Source: Flavisolibacter ginsengisoli DSM 18119 (GTDB lineage Bacteria > Bacteroidota > Bacteroidia > Chitinophagales > Chitinophagaceae). Taken from it: a DNA stretch of 64,000 nucleotides. A program made the translations under genes and the position numbers. The notes under the pieces were generated by a model. The model did no database searches. It was not told the origin of the DNA and saw only the letters and a list, made by a program, of their open reading frames with translations. The DNA is taken from contig NZ_FQUU01000001.1 in NCBI RefSeq assembly GCF_900129295.1, positions 372,001 through 436,000 on the forward strand, given 5' to 3'. This document shows positions 1 through 7,571 of the stretch, in pieces (within the stretch, counting starts at the first letter, position 1; every line of letters starts with the position of its first letter).

Positions 1-1244
1 CTTTCCCGTTTAATAGCAGAAGCCAGAAGATCCAGGCGCTTATCAACTCCCTTAAACCCGGCCACTTGTGCGCCCAGCAATTGGCCCGTGCCTGGAGCAA
101 AACAGAGTTGAATACTCATTTGCTTAGAACCAGGATAATAACCGGCATGTGAACCACTATGTGTGGTGGATACTAAATGATCTATTCCTGCAGCCTGCAG
201 GTGTTTGGATGCCATACCCGTGGTGCCTACCGTCATATCAAACACTTTCACAATAGCTGTATTGATGGAACCAGGATATTTTTGAACATTGCCCAGCACC
301 ATATTATTGGCACAAATGCGGCCTTGTTTGTTAGCAGGACCAGCGAGGTAAGTACTCATTGATCTGCCGGTTAGCGGGTTAGGAAATTCTATAGCATCCC
401 CCACTGCATAAATATCAGGGTCAGAGGTCTGCAAATATTCATTCACTTTAATACCTTTTGATGCTCCCAGTTCAAGCCCGGCTGCCTGGGCAAGCCTGGT
501 ATCGGGCCTCACACCGATAGATAAAATAACCACATCAGCATCAATGGGCTCTGCATCCTTCAACATTACCCGAACTCCATTCTTTAATTTATCAAACCCC
601 GTAACGGCTGAAGATAACCGGAGGTCCAGCCCTTTAGACCTGATATGTTGCTGCACAATGGCAGCCAATGGAAAGTCCAGCGGCGCCAACACCTGGTTGC
701 CCATTTCAATAATGGTTACTTTCATTCCCAGGTGGTGCAGGTTCTCTGCCATTTCCAATCCTATAAATCCACCTCCAATGATTACGGCATGCCCCAATCT
801 CCTGTTTTTGGCAAACTCCTTTATCCGGTCCATATCGGGTACAGATCGTAAAGTGAAAATACCATCCAGGTCTATCCCGGGAAGTGGTGGCCGGATAGGT
901 TCAGCGCCGGGTGACAATACAAGCTTGTCATAGCTTTCAGTATAAGTTTCGCCCGTTTTAAGGTCAGTGACAGTAATTAATTTCTGAGCAGTATCTATAC
1001 TTTTCACCTCTGAATATATCCTGACCTCGATATTAAAACGCTTGTTAAAGCTGGCCACAGTTTGAACAAAAAGCAGGTCGCGGTCATTGATCACCTCACC
1101 AATGTAATAGGGCAATCCGCAATTGGCATAAGAAACATACCCGCCTTTTTCAAAGAGTATGATCTCTGCCTGCTCATCCATTCGTCTCAGCCTGGCTGCC
1201 GTACTGGCACCTCCGGCAACAGCTCCTATTATTAAGTATTTCAT
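1..1244 (-). CDS. CoA-disulfide reductase-like FAD/NAD(P)H oxidoreductase (3' end cut by window edge)
   Basis: About 414 codons are visible from ATG at 1244 to the left edge; the stop lies outside. The N-terminus carries a GAVAGG dinucleotide-binding loop (residues 7-12) followed by SYANCGLPYYIG, with the single redox cysteine at residue 42, as in CoA-disulfide reductases and NADH oxidases of the pyridine nucleotide-disulfide family. A second Rossmann motif (IIGGGFIGLEMAE) and the FAD motif YAVGDAIE are present. Known members reduce CoA disulfide, polysulfide or O2 through this cysteine. Some carry a C-terminal rhodanese domain; whether this one does cannot be seen. It is transcribed away from the OmpA-like gene, with a possible regulated promoter at 1265-1307. 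The family is clear, the exact substrate is not. Confidence 0.88.
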   Translation of the reverse strand, partial: MKYLIIGAVAGGASTAARLRRMDEQAEIILFEKGGYVSYANCGLPYYIGEVINDRDLLFVQTVASFNKRFNIEVRIYSEVKSIDTAQKLITVTDLKTGETYTESYDKLVLSPGAEPIRPPLPGIDLDGIFTLRSVPDMDRIKEFAKNRRLGHAVIIGGGFIGLEMAENLHHLGMKVTIIEMGNQVLAPLDFPLAAIVQQHIRSKGLDLRLSSAVTGFDKLKNGVRVMLKDAEPIDADVVILSIGVRPDTRLAQAAGLELGASKGIKVNEYLQTSDPDIYAVGDAIEFPNPLTGRSMSTYLAGPANKQGRICANNMVLGNVQKYPGSINTAIVKVFDMTVGTTGMASKHLQAAGIDHLVSTTHSGSHAGYYPGSKQMSIQLCFAPGTGQLLGAQVAGFKGVDKRLDLLASAIKRE

Positions 1245-1264
1245 GGCTCCAATTCTATTTCCTA

Positions 1265-1307
1265 CAAAGGTGAACCCTTTAAAATACCCCTTCCATGACT
1301 TAGGTCA
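1265..1307 (-). promoter_or_regulatory. Candidate Crp/Fnr-type operator and promoter of the CoADR-like gene
   Basis: The perfect dyad TGAC-TTAG-GTCA lies at 1296-1307. On the minus strand a CACCTTTG sequence (plus-strand 1265-1272) matches the Bacteroidota -7 box TAnnTTTG at all but the first position. If transcription starts 5 nt after that box (about 1260), the dyad is centred near -41.5, the usual class II activator position of Crp/Fnr-family proteins. The dyad is seen directly; the promoter and regulator are inference. Confidence 0.35.
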
Positions 1308-1655
1308 CATGCTAAAAAATCATATACCCTTACCTATATATTTTAATTCAACCTGCTTAACCGCATAAAGTAAACTGTGATTTCATAAAATCAGTAACTA
1401 TATGATGTATAAGTTTAGATAACTGTTTTATTTTAACCAATATCAATGAATTACAATAGTTATGCGTTGACTCATATCCACTCGTTTCTCCCATCCAGAT
1501 ACCATCTGAATGAATGAAATCCCTTCACAGGGAAAGAGAAATATATTCCAGGCAGGATTAAAAAACTTTCAGGCAATTGCAATTTTAAACTGACTTCTGT
1601 TTAACACCGCTCACTCTTCCTGTATAAGCTCTCTGAACAGCGGACAATAGAGCAG

Positions 1656-1741
1656 GATGTCCCGAAGATATCCCGAGGATATCCCGAGGATAAGCCGACG
1701 ATAAGCCGACTCTTATAAAGTCGGGATATCCTCGGGACATC
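1656..1741. repeat. 11-bp tandem repeats inside a 21-bp inverted repeat
   Basis: Arms at 1656-1676 and 1721-1741 are inverted repeats of 21 bp with one mismatch. Between 1660 and 1712 lie about five 11-bp units: the first three read TCCCGA(A/G)GATA, and the last two drift to AGCCGACGATA and similar. The right arm can pair with more than one unit, so slipped hairpins are possible. It is intergenic and not followed by a T-tract, so it is unlikely to be a simple terminator. Confidence 0.75.
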
Positions 1742-1954
1742 TTTGGCTTATGTATGTGATAATGGTAGGATATGGCGGCTCTCACAATTGTTCCGTAAAG
1801 TTTTCGAAAAGGTGGAGATAGCTGGAAATAAGTAGGGAGTTCGCCTACCTATTTTCATTTTATTAATTGAAGTATAATTTCATTTACATGCTATATAATG
1901 ATGATTATTAATTAAATGTTTAAGTAAAACTGTAAAGCATTACAAGTAGGGAGG

Positions 1955-1985
1955 TTTGAATAGTTAGAATCATTTATTATTTTAC
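1955..1985 (+). promoter_or_regulatory. Weak Bacteroidota-type promoter upstream of the OmpA/PD40 gene
   Basis: TTTG at 1955-1958 is followed after 19 nt by TATTTTAC (1978-1985), which matches TAnnTTTG at 6 of 8 positions. The spacing is typical, but the -7 match is poor. The gene starts at 2010. Confidence 0.3.
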
Positions 1986-2009
1986 GGTCGAACCGAAAAT
2001 CCAAACCCC

Positions 2010-3617
2010 ATGAAAAGGATCCTTTCCTTTTTTGCAATAACTGCCTGCATCCATACTATTTATGCCCAACCCTCAAATGATACCCTGGGGACACTGGTAG
2101 CGCAAAAGGAAAATATCATTACCTCCTCCACCGTCATTAAAATTGAGAACCTTGGATGGAAGATCAATTCTGAACTGGCTGAATTAAGGCCAACCATTTC
2201 AGCAGATGGTAATCTTTTATTTTTCATTTGCGAGAATCACCCCCTGAATACTAAGTTCAATTCTGTCCGTAATTCACAGGACATCTGGTATTCCGAAAGA
2301 GATAGTTTTGGCCGCTGGAGTGAGGCAAGACATATGGGATACCCATTAAATACTTACCATTATAATGCGGTTTACTGGGTTTCGCCTGATAATAACCGTA
2401 TTCTTATACGCAATGCTTTTATCAATGGAGATTATTATGGTAATGGTGTAAGTATGAGCCACCGGCAAGCAAATGGCAGGTGGAGCCCACCGGAGATGCT
2501 CAAGATCCGCAATTATGCAAAATACGACCGGGGAAGACAAAATGGTGCCACAATGGCACATGATGGACAGACCCTATTACTTTATATGACTGAGGAAAAA
2601 GGTGGCGTTAATAACGACCTGTATGTATGTTTTTTGTTGCCGGACGGAACGTGGTCAGAACCTAAAACACTGGGTAAAAAGATCAATCTCCCGGATTATG
2701 ATGAAATGACTCCCTACCTGGCCTCAGATGGTGCCACCTTATATTTTAGCAGCAACCGCCCAGGCGGACTTGGAGATAACGATATCTGGATGACAAAACG
2801 ATTGGATAAGACCTGGCAAAAATGGAGTGAACCGGTAAACCTGGGAGCTCCGATCAACACCCCTGAATGGGATGCATTCTTTACCCTTGATGCCGGTGGC
2901 GAATATGCCTATATGACCAGCAGTGACGGAGGCTATGGCGAAAGTGATATAGTGCGGGTAAAACTTCTTGAAAGAGAAAAGCCTGACCACGTGGTACTGG
3001 TTAGCGGAAACGTATACAATAAAAAGACATTGCAACCTCTTAGTGCTTCGCTTGTGTATGAAACACTCCCTGATGGAATCGTTGCGGGCAATGGCATGTC
3101 CAACCCGGGTGATGGAGCATTTAAAATGGTGTTGCCTTACGATAAGAATTACAGCATCAGGGCCACCGCTGATAAATTTTTCGCCATATCTGAGAACCTG
3201 AACCTTGACTCATTAGTAAAGGCGGGATATAAAGAAATTCATAAGGACCTGTACCTGGTACCTATAGAAATAGGCCAGGTGGTGAGATTAAACAATGTAT
3301 TCTTTGATTTTGACAAGTGGAACCTGAGGCCTGAATCATATGTAGAACTGGACAGGGTGGTAAAACTGCTGCAGGAGAATCCCGCAATTGAGATAGAAAT
3401 GAGTGCGCATACGGACAGCTATGGTTCGGATGACTATAATTTCAAGTTGAGCGATAACAGGGCAAGATCAGTAATGGAATACATACTTTCCAAAGGAATT
3501 GCCACCACGCGCATTACTTCAAAAGGATATGGAGAAACCAAACCAGTGGTTCCGAATGACACTGACGAAAACAGGCAGCTTAACCGCAGGGTAGAGTTTA
3601 AAATCCTTAAAAATTAA
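2010..3617 (+). CDS. OmpA-family envelope protein with PD40 beta-propeller repeats
   Basis: The 535-residue protein starts with a signal peptide (residues 1-19, ending IYAQ). It then carries several PD40/WD40-like strands of the type SSNRPGG..DNDIW (about 65-320), a carboxypeptidase-regulatory-like Ig fold (about 330-400) and a C-terminal OmpA peptidoglycan-binding domain (about 425-535) with FDFDKWNLRPES, HTDSYGSDDYN and NRRVEFK. This architecture is common in Bacteroidota, where such proteins link outer membrane and peptidoglycan, often beside T9SS or porin-like partners. No PorP/SprF-like partner lies next to it. It is monocistronic, with a terminator immediately downstream. Confidence 0.93.
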   Translation: MKRILSFFAITACIHTIYAQPSNDTLGTLVAQKENIITSSTVIKIENLGWKINSELAELRPTISADGNLLFFICENHPLNTKFNSVRNSQDIWYSERDSFGRWSEARHMGYPLNTYHYNAVYWVSPDNNRILIRNAFINGDYYGNGVSMSHRQANGRWSPPEMLKIRNYAKYDRGRQNGATMAHDGQTLLLYMTEEKGGVNNDLYVCFLLPDGTWSEPKTLGKKINLPDYDEMTPYLASDGATLYFSSNRPGGLGDNDIWMTKRLDKTWQKWSEPVNLGAPINTPEWDAFFTLDAGGEYAYMTSSDGGYGESDIVRVKLLEREKPDHVVLVSGNVYNKKTLQPLSASLVYETLPDGIVAGNGMSNPGDGAFKMVLPYDKNYSIRATADKFFAISENLNLDSLVKAGYKEIHKDLYLVPIEIGQVVRLNNVFFDFDKWNLRPESYVELDRVVKLLQENPAIEIEMSAHTDSYGSDDYNFKLSDNRARSVMEYILSKGIATTRITSKGYGETKPVVPNDTDENRQLNRRVEFKILKN

Positions 3618-3633
3618 TGTTCTTCACCTTTAC

Positions 3634-3667
3634 AAAAGACCCCTCAATTTGGAGTCTTTTAGTTTTA
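3634..3667 (+). terminator. Rho-independent terminator after the OmpA/PD40 gene
   Basis: The arms 3634-3643 and 3651-3660 (AAAAGACCCC / GGAGTCTTTT, one mismatch) enclose a 7-nt loop. The right arm ends in a T-run that continues AGTTTT. Confidence 0.8.
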
Positions 3668-3920
3668 CAATAAGGAAAACCACGACTATTCAAATGACTT
3701 ATGGGCACCTTTTAACATTTATTTGGCCGACATTGGGGCATTGTAACATATAAAAACATGACGGAACGATAGTAAAACTTACATTGCACGCTATTTGCAT
3801 AGTAGGTGAGTCCAGCCCCATTCAAAAACTCTCCAAAACTGGCCTTATTGCTGTTTAACAGGATTAACCCGTGGCAGCAGGCGTGAAAGACCTTTTTAAT
3901 CAATCTAAGCAAATTAAAAC
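3668..3920. other. Intergenic region before the receiver-like gene
   Basis: About 250 nt between the terminator and the start at 3921. TGACTTATGGGCA at 3696-3708 resembles half of the dyad at 1296-1307 but is not symmetric. No clear -7 box, RNA gene or reading frame was found. Confidence 0.4.
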
Positions 3921-4310
3921 ATGAAGCATAATAAACATATATTGATCATATCAGACCCTGGACTCAACAGTGTCTTATCTGGTTTCACAGCTATGCCTGG
4001 AAATATGCAGGCTTATTTTGCCAGTGATGAAGAAAGAGCAATTGAAATGGCGAACAACCAACATTTTGACCTGGCAGTTATTGATAACACCAATAATTAC
4101 ATTGATAATAAAAAGCTCTCTGTGGTCCTCCCTATATTATTACCGGATATTGAATTGGTAGCATATAAAGGAGAATCATTAACCGAGTTGAAAGAAGAAA
4201 TTCAGAAGGTATTTGATTTTCAAAAGTACCAACGCATCAAAAGAATGCTTGTTCTGGATTCATCAAGCAGGGAAGATATTAATAAGCTTCCCCCCTTTTC
4301 ATCCAACTAA
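3921..4310 (+). CDS. Small receiver-like (degenerate REC fold) protein
   Basis: The 129-residue cytosolic protein begins ILIISD, like the first strand of response-regulator receivers, and has FDLAVID with Asp55 where the phospho-acceptor normally sits. The usual acidic pair is reduced to one Asp (residue 12). The conserved Thr/Ser and Lys of strands 4 and 5 cannot be recognised, so ordinary phosphotransfer is doubtful. There is no output domain. It lies 31 nt upstream of the DsbA-like gene and is probably co-transcribed with it. The REC assignment rests on pattern and is tentative. Confidence 0.6.
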   Translation: MKHNKHILIISDPGLNSVLSGFTAMPGNMQAYFASDEERAIEMANNQHFDLAVIDNTNNYIDNKKLSVVLPILLPDIELVAYKGESLTELKEEIQKVFDFQKYQRIKRMLVLDSSSREDINKLPPFSSN

Positions 4311-4341
4311 TACTATAATATAAAAAACACTAAAGCATAAT

Positions 4342-4932
4342 ATGAAGTTTCAAAAAGAAGTAGTACCAGTTATACCATCCAAAGATATAGTTACAGGCAA
4401 TCCTTCGGCAGGCATACAGGTAGTAATGTTTGGAGATTATGAAAGCGATGCCTGTGCAAAAGCAAATGATGTGGTAGCTGAACTGCTTGAAGAATATGAT
4501 GGAAAGATCAATTTCGTTTTTCGTCACTTCCCATTGACCCGCCTTCACCAGAAAGCGCATAAGGCAGCCGAAGCCTCAATAGGTGCAGGACAGGAAGGAA
4601 AGTTTTGGGAAATGCATCAATACTTGTACGGACATCGTAAAAGCCTGGGTATGATCAGCCTGAAATCTTATGCCCGCGAAGTAGGTGTGACAGATAAAAA
4701 ATTCCTTGATCACCTGATGAACAGCTACTATGGTTGGTTTGTACAGGACGACCTGAAGGATGGGTTGAATCTTGGGGTAACTGATATACCGGCATTCTTT
4801 ATCAATGGCAAGCGCTTTGACAAAGAGCCATCCTTGAAGAATTTTAAGGCTTATATAAATGACCTCGCGAAAGAATTAGGCAGCAAAGCTGGTAAACCTA
4901 AAGAAAAGAAAAAAACCCTGGTAGCAGGATAA
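4342..4932 (+). CDS. Cytosolic DsbA-like thioredoxin-fold protein with an S-x-x-C site
   Basis: The 196-residue protein has a DsbA/thioredoxin_4 fold: GDYESDAC at 31-38, RHFPLTRLHQKAH, an alpha-helical insertion (WEMHQYLY) and the cis-proline loop DIPAFFING. The usual CPYC is replaced by Ser35-Asp-Ala-Cys38, and Cys38 is the only cysteine, so it cannot form the normal catalytic disulfide. No signal peptide is seen. Similar domains are found fused to NhaA-type Na+/H+ antiporters or alone in Bacteroidota. It may act as a single-Cys reductase, glutathione/bacillithiol-linked enzyme or chaperone; these are guesses. The C-terminus is Lys-rich. It follows the receiver-like gene in one probable operon. 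Confidence 0.8.
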   Translation: MKFQKEVVPVIPSKDIVTGNPSAGIQVVMFGDYESDACAKANDVVAELLEEYDGKINFVFRHFPLTRLHQKAHKAAEASIGAGQEGKFWEMHQYLYGHRKSLGMISLKSYAREVGVTDKKFLDHLMNSYYGWFVQDDLKDGLNLGVTDIPAFFINGKRFDKEPSLKNFKAYINDLAKELGSKAGKPKEKKKTLVAG

Positions 4933-4973
4933 GCTTTTTAATAAAGCCTTTTTATAATTTATAAAGAAACGAC

Positions 4974-5005
4974 GCCTTCCATTACATCAGTGGAAGGCTT
5001 TTTTT
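4974..5005 (+). terminator. Terminator after the DsbA-like gene
   Basis: The 8-bp stem GCCTTCCA (4974-4981) / TGGAAGGC (4991-4998) is followed by seven T. It overlaps the last codons of the convergent TMEM175-like gene. Confidence 0.85.
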
Positions 5006-5638
5006 ATGGCTATCTGTTTCCAAAGGCGTTTCCCCATCATTGTCATCAATAATTTCACCAGCCTTTTCAAACCGTGTATCGGGCCTGAACCAGATAATGG
5101 CAACTACTACATATAATCCAAACCCCACCAAAGGATGAATAAAACTCAGGCAGATCCCGGTAAGGTAAATCAACATAGATATCTTACCCTTTTTATCTGA
5201 ACCAAGTGATCTTGAAAACATGGAATTTTTACCGTGCAAAAGGGTTAAATTATGCGCCAGTATAGTATAGGAAATAGCCGCCATAAGCAGGATGATCCCA
5301 TATAGTATGACCGGCCAGGTACTGAAATGATTTTCTCCCATCCAGGCAGTGACAAAGGGTACTAATGAAAGCCAGAAAAGCAATAAAGAATTAGCCCATA
5401 GTACAGCACCATTGACATGCTGGGCAGCATGCATCATATGATGGTGGTTATTCCAGTAAATTCCAATATAAACGAAGCTTAGGACATAACTGATAAAAAC
5501 GGGTATCAATGGCTGCAATGACTGTATTGTATCAGCATGAGGCACTTTCATTTCCAATACCATGATAGTAATGATAATGGCTAATACCCCATCACTAAAA
5601 GCTTCCAGTCTTCCTTTTCTCATTGCAACCCTGGCCAT
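4982..5638 (-). CDS. TMEM175-family (DUF1211) potassium channel-like membrane protein
   Basis: The start is taken at ATG 5638 (218 residues, MARVAMRKG). A TTG four codons upstream is also open but less likely. The signature RLEAFSDGVLAIIITIMVLEMK is the FSDG motif of helix 1 in bacterial TMEM175 channels. About six hydrophobic helices follow, including a His-rich NNHHHMMHAA segment. Bacterial TMEM175 proteins are K+-selective leak-type channels; physiological roles are poorly known. The acidic C-terminal tail is cytosolic by prediction. The gene is convergent with the DsbA-like gene. Confidence 0.85.
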   Translation of the reverse strand: MARVAMRKGRLEAFSDGVLAIIITIMVLEMKVPHADTIQSLQPLIPVFISYVLSFVYIGIYWNNHHHMMHAAQHVNGAVLWANSLLLFWLSLVPFVTAWMGENHFSTWPVILYGIILLMAAISYTILAHNLTLLHGKNSMFSRSLGSDKKGKISMLIYLTGICLSFIHPLVGFGLYVVVAIIWFRPDTRFEKAGEIIDDNDGETPLETDSHKKSLPLM

Positions 5639-5669
5639 AGAATTTTGCAATTATATTTTATAGTTTGAG

Positions 5670-5696
5670 ACAACCGGTACTAAAAGTTCCGGTTGT
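5670..5696. other. Short inverted repeat in the TMEM175-like promoter region
   Basis: ACAACCGG (5670-5677) and CCGGTTGT (5689-5696) form an 8-bp inverted repeat with an 11-nt spacer, 32 nt upstream of the start at 5638. On the minus strand a TTG overlapping the first arm lies 15 nt before TATAATTG, a 7-of-8 match to the -7 box. It could be an operator or a terminator-like hairpin; no function is shown. Confidence 0.4.
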
Positions 5697-5783
5697 TTTC
5701 AAATACCCAGGTAATTTACAGAATTTATGTCTTCCTCTATTCTCCTCTGATTATATCAAAAGCTTCTATCCCCGGCGACAGTG

Positions 5784-5815
5784 TTGAATGTAACAACCAT
5801 TATTTACCATCTTTG
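5784..5815 (+). promoter_or_regulatory. Promoter of the HAD/NTF2/GNAT gene group
   Basis: TTG at 5784-5786 is followed after 21 nt by CATCTTTG (5808-5815), which matches TAnnTTTG except at the first base. It is 20 nt before the HAD start at 5836. Confidence 0.45.
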
Positions 5816-5835
5816 CGGTTAAAAGTGGAAAAAGC

Positions 5836-6504
5836 ATGAAAGTGAACGCAGCGATCTTTGACCTGGATGGTACCCTTATAGATAATAATTCTTACCACCT
5901 GCAATCATGGTTACAATACCTGAAGGACATGAACAGGCAGATGTCGGAAGAAGAATACAAGGCCAATGTGAACGGGCGCACCAATAAAGATGTCATTGAA
6001 TACATCTACCAGCGTAAGATGGATGATGAGGAAGCCATGAAATATGCACATGAAAAAGAAGCCATTTACAGGCAGCTTTATGCACCTTACATCAAGCCCG
6101 TAGCCGGGCTGCTGGAACTGCTGGAAAAGCTAAGATCATTATCTATACCTATGGCCATTGCTACTTCGGGTATCCAGGTAAATATTGATTTTTTATTCGA
6201 ACACATTCCGATACGCTCCTATTTTGACGTGATTGTAAATTCAGCCCATATTTCAAAGGGAAAGCCTGACCCCGAGATCTATATAAAAACGGCAGAACTG
6301 CTGAAGGTTTCTCCTGCCGAATGCCTGGTATTTGAAGACGCGGTAGTTGGCATCAATTCGGCAAAAGCCGCAGGTATGAAAGTGGTTGGTGTTCTTACCA
6401 CGCATAAGGCTGAAGAACTATCTGGTGCAGATATATTGATAAAAGATTTTTCAGAACTGGTTGCGGAAGAAAACAGCTTTGAACAGGTAACTTCCGGTTT
6501 GTAA
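5836..6504 (+). CDS. HAD-superfamily hydrolase, beta-phosphoglucomutase-like
   Basis: The 222-residue enzyme has all four HAD motifs: FDLDGTL (8-14; nucleophile Asp9 and acid Asp11), ATSG after the cap domain, the motif III lysine in KGKPDPEIY, and FEDAVVGINSAKAAGM. The alpha-helical cap and the motif IV pattern fit the beta-phosphoglucomutase/phosphatase subfamily, which acts on sugar phosphates. The substrate cannot be told. It heads a likely operon with the NTF2-like and GNAT genes, with gaps of 23 and 18 nt. Confidence 0.9.
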   Translation: MKVNAAIFDLDGTLIDNNSYHLQSWLQYLKDMNRQMSEEEYKANVNGRTNKDVIEYIYQRKMDDEEAMKYAHEKEAIYRQLYAPYIKPVAGLLELLEKLRSLSIPMAIATSGIQVNIDFLFEHIPIRSYFDVIVNSAHISKGKPDPEIYIKTAELLKVSPAECLVFEDAVVGINSAKAAGMKVVGVLTTHKAEELSGADILIKDFSELVAEENSFEQVTSGL

Positions 6505-6527
6505 AAATTTTATATCTTTTATAATTT

Positions 6528-6899
6528 ATGCAGGAATCAGAGATCATTTCCAGGGAAAAAGAATGGATGGATGCCTGGATAGCTAAAGATGTTTCAGTCT
6601 TCAGGGATATATTGTCTGATGATTTTTTGTTAAGCAGCGCCAGGGGAAACTTAATGGAAAAGACTGAATGGATCAACAATGCTTCCGGCCCTTTTACATG
6701 TAAATCTTTTATATGGAAGGAAATCAAAGTGCGGACATATGGAAATACTGCAGTAGTAAATGCTTTTGTGGAGCAGGTGGCCTCGGTGGGTGAAAAAGAC
6801 TGGAGTGGCTTCTTCATGCTCACAGATGTATGGGTGCAGCAAAATGGAAAGTGGCAGGTCGTTTCACGTCATGGTACAGGACCATTGGCAGATCAATAA
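6528..6899 (+). CDS. NTF2-like (SnoaL/DUF4440 type) protein
   Basis: The 123-residue protein has the pattern of the NTF2-like cone fold: an N-terminal helix with EWMDAWIAKD, then DDFLLSS, and strands ending in DVWVQQNGKWQVVSRH, typical of DUF4440/SnoaL_3 proteins. There is no signal peptide. Such proteins bind small ligands or have isomerase or hydrolase activity, and no specific function can be read. It follows the HAD gene by 23 nt. Confidence 0.8.
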   Translation: MQESEIISREKEWMDAWIAKDVSVFRDILSDDFLLSSARGNLMEKTEWINNASGPFTCKSFIWKEIKVRTYGNTAVVNAFVEQVASVGEKDWSGFFMLTDVWVQQNGKWQVVSRHGTGPLADQ

Positions 6900-6917
6900 A
6901 ATAATAGGATTAATTAC

Positions 6918-7469
6918 ATGAACTCATTTCAATTCTCCCCATTTCCGGTATTGGTTACTGAAAACCTGCTGTTAAGGCAGTTGGCCATAAGTGATGCACC
7001 AGACATATTAGAATTGCGAAGCAATGAACAGGTGAATAAGTATCTAAACCGTAATAAAGCATCATCATTAGAGGATGCACTAACATTTATTGCTCTTATT
7101 AATAAGAGCATAGCTAATAATGAATCGATCTACTGGGGGCTGCAACTTAAAGACGATCTACGCATAATTGGAACCATCTGTTTATGGAATCTTTCGCGGC
7201 AGGATAACAAGGGAGAATTAGGTTATGAGCTATTACCGGAGTACCAGGGAAGGGGGTTCATGCAGCAGGCCATATCGGAAATCATTGACTATGCATTCAA
7301 AATAATGGACATAAAAACCATTGAGGCCTGGACTGTTTCGCAAAACCTTGCTTCAATCAGGATCCTTGAAAAAAATGGTTTTGTAATAAATGAAGAAGCA
7401 TATGGCGTTATGACTGAAGAAGAAAGGAAAGCAGGTAATATTGTATATACATTGCAAGCAATAGACTGA
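6918..7469 (+). CDS. GNAT-family N-acetyltransferase, RimJ/RimL-like
   Basis: The 183-residue protein has the GNAT layout: LLLRQLAISDAPDILELR at the N-terminus, IIGTICLWNL, then the acetyl-CoA loop GYELLPEYQGRGFMQQAI (motif A, Q/RxxGxG/A), and SIRILEKNGF near the C-terminus. It resembles ribosomal-protein or small-molecule acetyltransferases. The target is unknown. It is the third gene of the group starting at 5836. Confidence 0.9.
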   Translation: MNSFQFSPFPVLVTENLLLRQLAISDAPDILELRSNEQVNKYLNRNKASSLEDALTFIALINKSIANNESIYWGLQLKDDLRIIGTICLWNLSRQDNKGELGYELLPEYQGRGFMQQAISEIIDYAFKIMDIKTIEAWTVSQNLASIRILEKNGFVINEEAYGVMTEEERKAGNIVYTLQAID

Positions 7470-7571
7470 GTTACATTCTTTGTTTAAAAATTTTAATTTA
7501 CATAAGACTTTGCTTGCTGATCCTTGCCTAATTTTATAAGGGGTATATTATTTGATGATCATAACAGCACC

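Larger units (their letters stand above)
1245..2009. other. Long intergenic region without a convincing gene
   Basis: These 765 nt separate two divergent genes. They hold the operator candidate at 1296-1307, the tandem/inverted repeat at 1656-1741, a stretch at 1815-1842 that resembles the right ends of the hairpin repeats near 37.7 and 60.9 kb, and a weak promoter before 2010. Short open frames here lie in the repeats and look non-coding. Confidence 0.6.

Noticed and set aside
1660-1712. CRISPR array
   Set aside because: Units are 11 bp and contiguous without spacers, and there are no cas genes.
1585-1785. Minus-strand frame of 66 codons across the 11-bp repeats
   Set aside because: The frame exists only because the repeat units lack stops; its sequence is the repeat translated, with no family pattern.
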